Source: JBAUHN01 sp049680295 (GTDB lineage Bacteria > Pseudomonadota > Alphaproteobacteria > Rhodobacterales > Rhodobacteraceae). From it: a stretch of DNA of 15,836 bases. The notes under the pieces were generated by a model. It did not search any database, was not told where the DNA came from, and saw nothing but the letters and a program-made list of their open reading frames with translations. This document shows, in pieces, positions 14,388 to 15,836 of the stretch (positions within the stretch are counted from its first letter, which is position 1; every line of letters begins with the position of its first letter). The translations under genes and the position numbers were made by a program. The stretch lies in assembly GCA_049680295.1 (NCBI GenBank), contig JBAUHN010000247.1, forward strand, positions 1 to 15,836, written 5' to 3'.

Positions 14388-15023
14388 GTGCACCCAAATC
14401 CGATTTTCCATACCCAAGATGATGTGACCAATCTCGCGTTCGCGCGGAATCGGTCCTTTGGGGTGTTGGCAACCAATGGCACTGACGGGCCGTTGCTGGC
14501 ACATGTTCCTTTTTTGCTGGATGATGAGGCGCAGCATGTCTGGCTGCATCTGGTCCGCTCAAACCCCATCGCCCGCAGCCTGAAAGCACCGATGCCCGCA
14601 AAAATCGCCATTTCCGGTGCCGACAGCTATATCTCGCCCGATTGGTACGGTGTCGATGATCAGGTGCCGACGTGGAACTATGTGGCCGTGCATCTGAGCG
14701 GCCTGCTTGAGCTGCGCCCCCAAGACGAATTACGAGGGCTTTTGGATCGGCAATCGAAACTGTTCGAAAACCGCCTTTTGCCCAAACCCGCCTGGACCAC
14801 AGGCAAAATGACGCCCTCGGTTTTGGACAAAATGATGCGCGCGATTGTGCCCTGCCGGATGCAGATCACTGGCATTGATGGCACATGGAAGCTAAGCCAG
14901 AATAAGCCCGATCCTGTCCGGCTAAGTGCGGCTGAACACGTTTCTAAGAATGGTTTAGGAAACGATATTGAAATATTATCTGCGCTGATGCGCGGCGCTG
15001 ATGGATCGGCGCGAAAGCTCTGA
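14388..15023 (+). CDS. FMN-binding protein of the PaiB / FMN-binding split-barrel family
   Basis: A 211-residue protein of the PaiB type, annotated in databases as a negative transcriptional regulator or FMN-binding protein. Family blocks visible are the N-terminal SFGVLATNG, PLLAHVPFLLDD (36-47), WLHLVRSNPIARSL, ISGADSYISPDWY and VPTWNYVAVHLSG, then MQITGIDGTWKLSQNKP near the end. The only plausible start is GTG at 14388, with an AAAAGA stretch before it; no ATG fits. DNA binding is not visible in the sequence, so the regulator label is weak; a flavin-dependent or heme-related role is also possible. It faces away from the FMN-controlled ribH, an apt neighbour for a flavoprotein. Confidence 0.87.
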   Translation: MHPNPIFHTQDDVTNLAFARNRSFGVLATNGTDGPLLAHVPFLLDDEAQHVWLHLVRSNPIARSLKAPMPAKIAISGADSYISPDWYGVDDQVPTWNYVAVHLSGLLELRPQDELRGLLDRQSKLFENRLLPKPAWTTGKMTPSVLDKMMRAIVPCRMQITGIDGTWKLSQNKPDPVRLSAAEHVSKNGLGNDIEILSALMRGADGSARKL

Positions 15024-15056
15024 TAGGGTTACCTCAACGTTAACAAGGATATTGCC

Positions 15057-15668
15057 ATGAAACTTTTTCACTCGCCCTCGTCGCCATTTGTGCGCAAGGT
15101 TTGCGTTGTTCTGCACGAATTGGACAAATGCGACGCCGTTGAACAAATCCCCGTGGCCACGACGCCATTCACCTCGGCCGAGCCATTGGTGGCCAGCGCA
15201 CCGTTGGGCAAAATCCCATCGTTGGAACGACCTGAGGGGGCAACGCTGTATGACAGCCGCGTCATATGTGCCTATCTGAACGATCGTTTTGATGGCACGC
15301 TTTATCCGCAGGGCGACAGACGATGGGAAGCCCTGACGCTGGAAGCCACAGGCGACGGCATTATGGATGCGGCGGTGTCGATGACCTATGAGGTTCGGCT
15401 AAGACCTGAAGATCAGCAATCTCCCGACTGGATCGAGGCGCAATGGGCCAAAGCCTCCCGCACCATTGCCGCCATAAACACCCGCTGGATGAGCCATCTG
15501 CACGGGCCTTTGGATATTGGTCAGATTTCGGTGGCCTGCGCGTTGTCCTATGTCGATTTCCGACATGATGCGCGCAACTGGCGGGTGGGGAATGATGCGC
15601 TTGCCAAATGGCATGCAGAATTCGATTCGCGTGCCTCAATGCAGGCCACACTGCCGCCAACCTCCTAG
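15057..15668 (+). CDS. Glutathione S-transferase family protein
   Basis: A 203-residue two-domain GST. The thioredoxin-like N-terminal part has MKLFHSPSSPFVRKVCVVLHE, the cis-proline segment LGKIPSLE, and YDSRVICAYLND with the DS pair that holds glutathione; the helical C-terminal domain follows from about residue 85. The family conjugates or reduces substrates with glutathione in the cytoplasm; the specific substrate is not readable. The start at 15057 has AAGGA 7 nt upstream. It follows the PaiB-like gene by 33 bp on the same strand and may be cotranscribed with it. Confidence 0.92.
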   Translation: MKLFHSPSSPFVRKVCVVLHELDKCDAVEQIPVATTPFTSAEPLVASAPLGKIPSLERPEGATLYDSRVICAYLNDRFDGTLYPQGDRRWEALTLEATGDGIMDAAVSMTYEVRLRPEDQQSPDWIEAQWAKASRTIAAINTRWMSHLHGPLDIGQISVACALSYVDFRHDARNWRVGNDALAKWHAEFDSRASMQATLPPTS

Positions 15669-15836
15669 AAATTATGCTCATCCTGCTACGATGCGTTGCG
15701 AAGTGCGGCAAATCCGACCTAAACAACATACACCTGCGACGGTTTGCGCACCTAAGATCACTGGACGGCGGCAAGCCACAGCGCTACACACCTGCCTGAG
15801 AGCGCCCGCTTTGTCGGGTGGCAAAGATATCGGATC
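15669..15836. other. Non-coding right edge, no clear gene
   Basis: These 168 bases show no convincing reading frame on either strand. A small stem CCCG (15805-15808) with CGGG (15815-15818) may be a weak structure, about 140 bases after the GST stop. A gene could begin just outside the window. Confidence 0.4.

Noticed and set aside
15770..15836. CTCTCAGGCA on the minus strand (15801-15792 region), resembling the 3' end of a glycine riboswitch
   Set aside because: The preceding core segments and the usual AAAAGGAC after it are missing, and no glycine-cleavage or glycine-transport gene follows in that direction.
1..15836. CRISPR array, tRNA or rRNA gene, insertion sequence, prophage or defence system
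   Set aside because: No regularly spaced repeats, tRNA-like cloverleaf, transposase/integrase motif or defence-type domain was seen on either strand.

Overview
This is an ordinary chromosomal stretch of an alphaproteobacterium, most likely a marine Rhodobacteraceae (Roseobacter-group) organism. The basis is protein resemblance recognised by eye: the petP-petR regulator pair, the xseB-ispA-dxs order, a Brucella-type RibH2, and moderately GC-rich coding DNA. I see no transposase, integrase, tRNA, CRISPR array or phage gene, and no clearly novel multi-gene system.

Layout. The left edge holds the C-terminal half of a 5-oxoprolinase A (PxpA/YcsF) gene, then a YeeZ-like NAD(P)-binding epimerase. 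Converging on it with a 4-bp overlap is a minus-strand isoprenoid operon, xseB-ispA-dxs. Next, also minus, is the MarR/OmpR pair petP-petR with an ATGA overlap, divergent from a branched-chain aminotransferase (ilvE). A strong hairpin separates ilvE from a converging DMT-family permease. Upstream of the permease is a small exported DM13-domain protein, divergent from a TetR regulator across a mirror-symmetric inverted repeat. Chorismate synthase (aroC) converges on tetR. Divergent from aroC is a thiamine ABC importer, thiB-thiP-thiQ, led by a TPP riboswitch. Converging on thiQ is a RibH2-type lumazine synthase behind a full FMN riboswitch. The window ends with a PaiB-like FMN-binding protein and a glutathione S-transferase.

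How the genes fit together. Cofactor supply is a recurring theme. TPP-controlled thiamine uptake (thiBPQ) supplies the cofactor used by Dxs. FMN-controlled ribH feeds flavin synthesis; reduced FMN is needed by AroC, and PaiB-like proteins bind FMN. This is physical proximity plus known biochemistry, not evidence of joint regulation.

The most interesting signals are regulatory RNA and DNA. (1) The TPP riboswitch looks truncated until one sees that its 5' strand lies about 95 nt further upstream, so P3 is greatly enlarged and structured; a promoter-like element places the transcript start at P1. (2) The ribH leader contains a hairpin that would bury the whole Shine-Dalgarno sequence, with a competing anti-sequestor. 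(3) The DM13/tetR intergenic region carries two outward-facing copies of a 10-bp element next to the two predicted -10 boxes.
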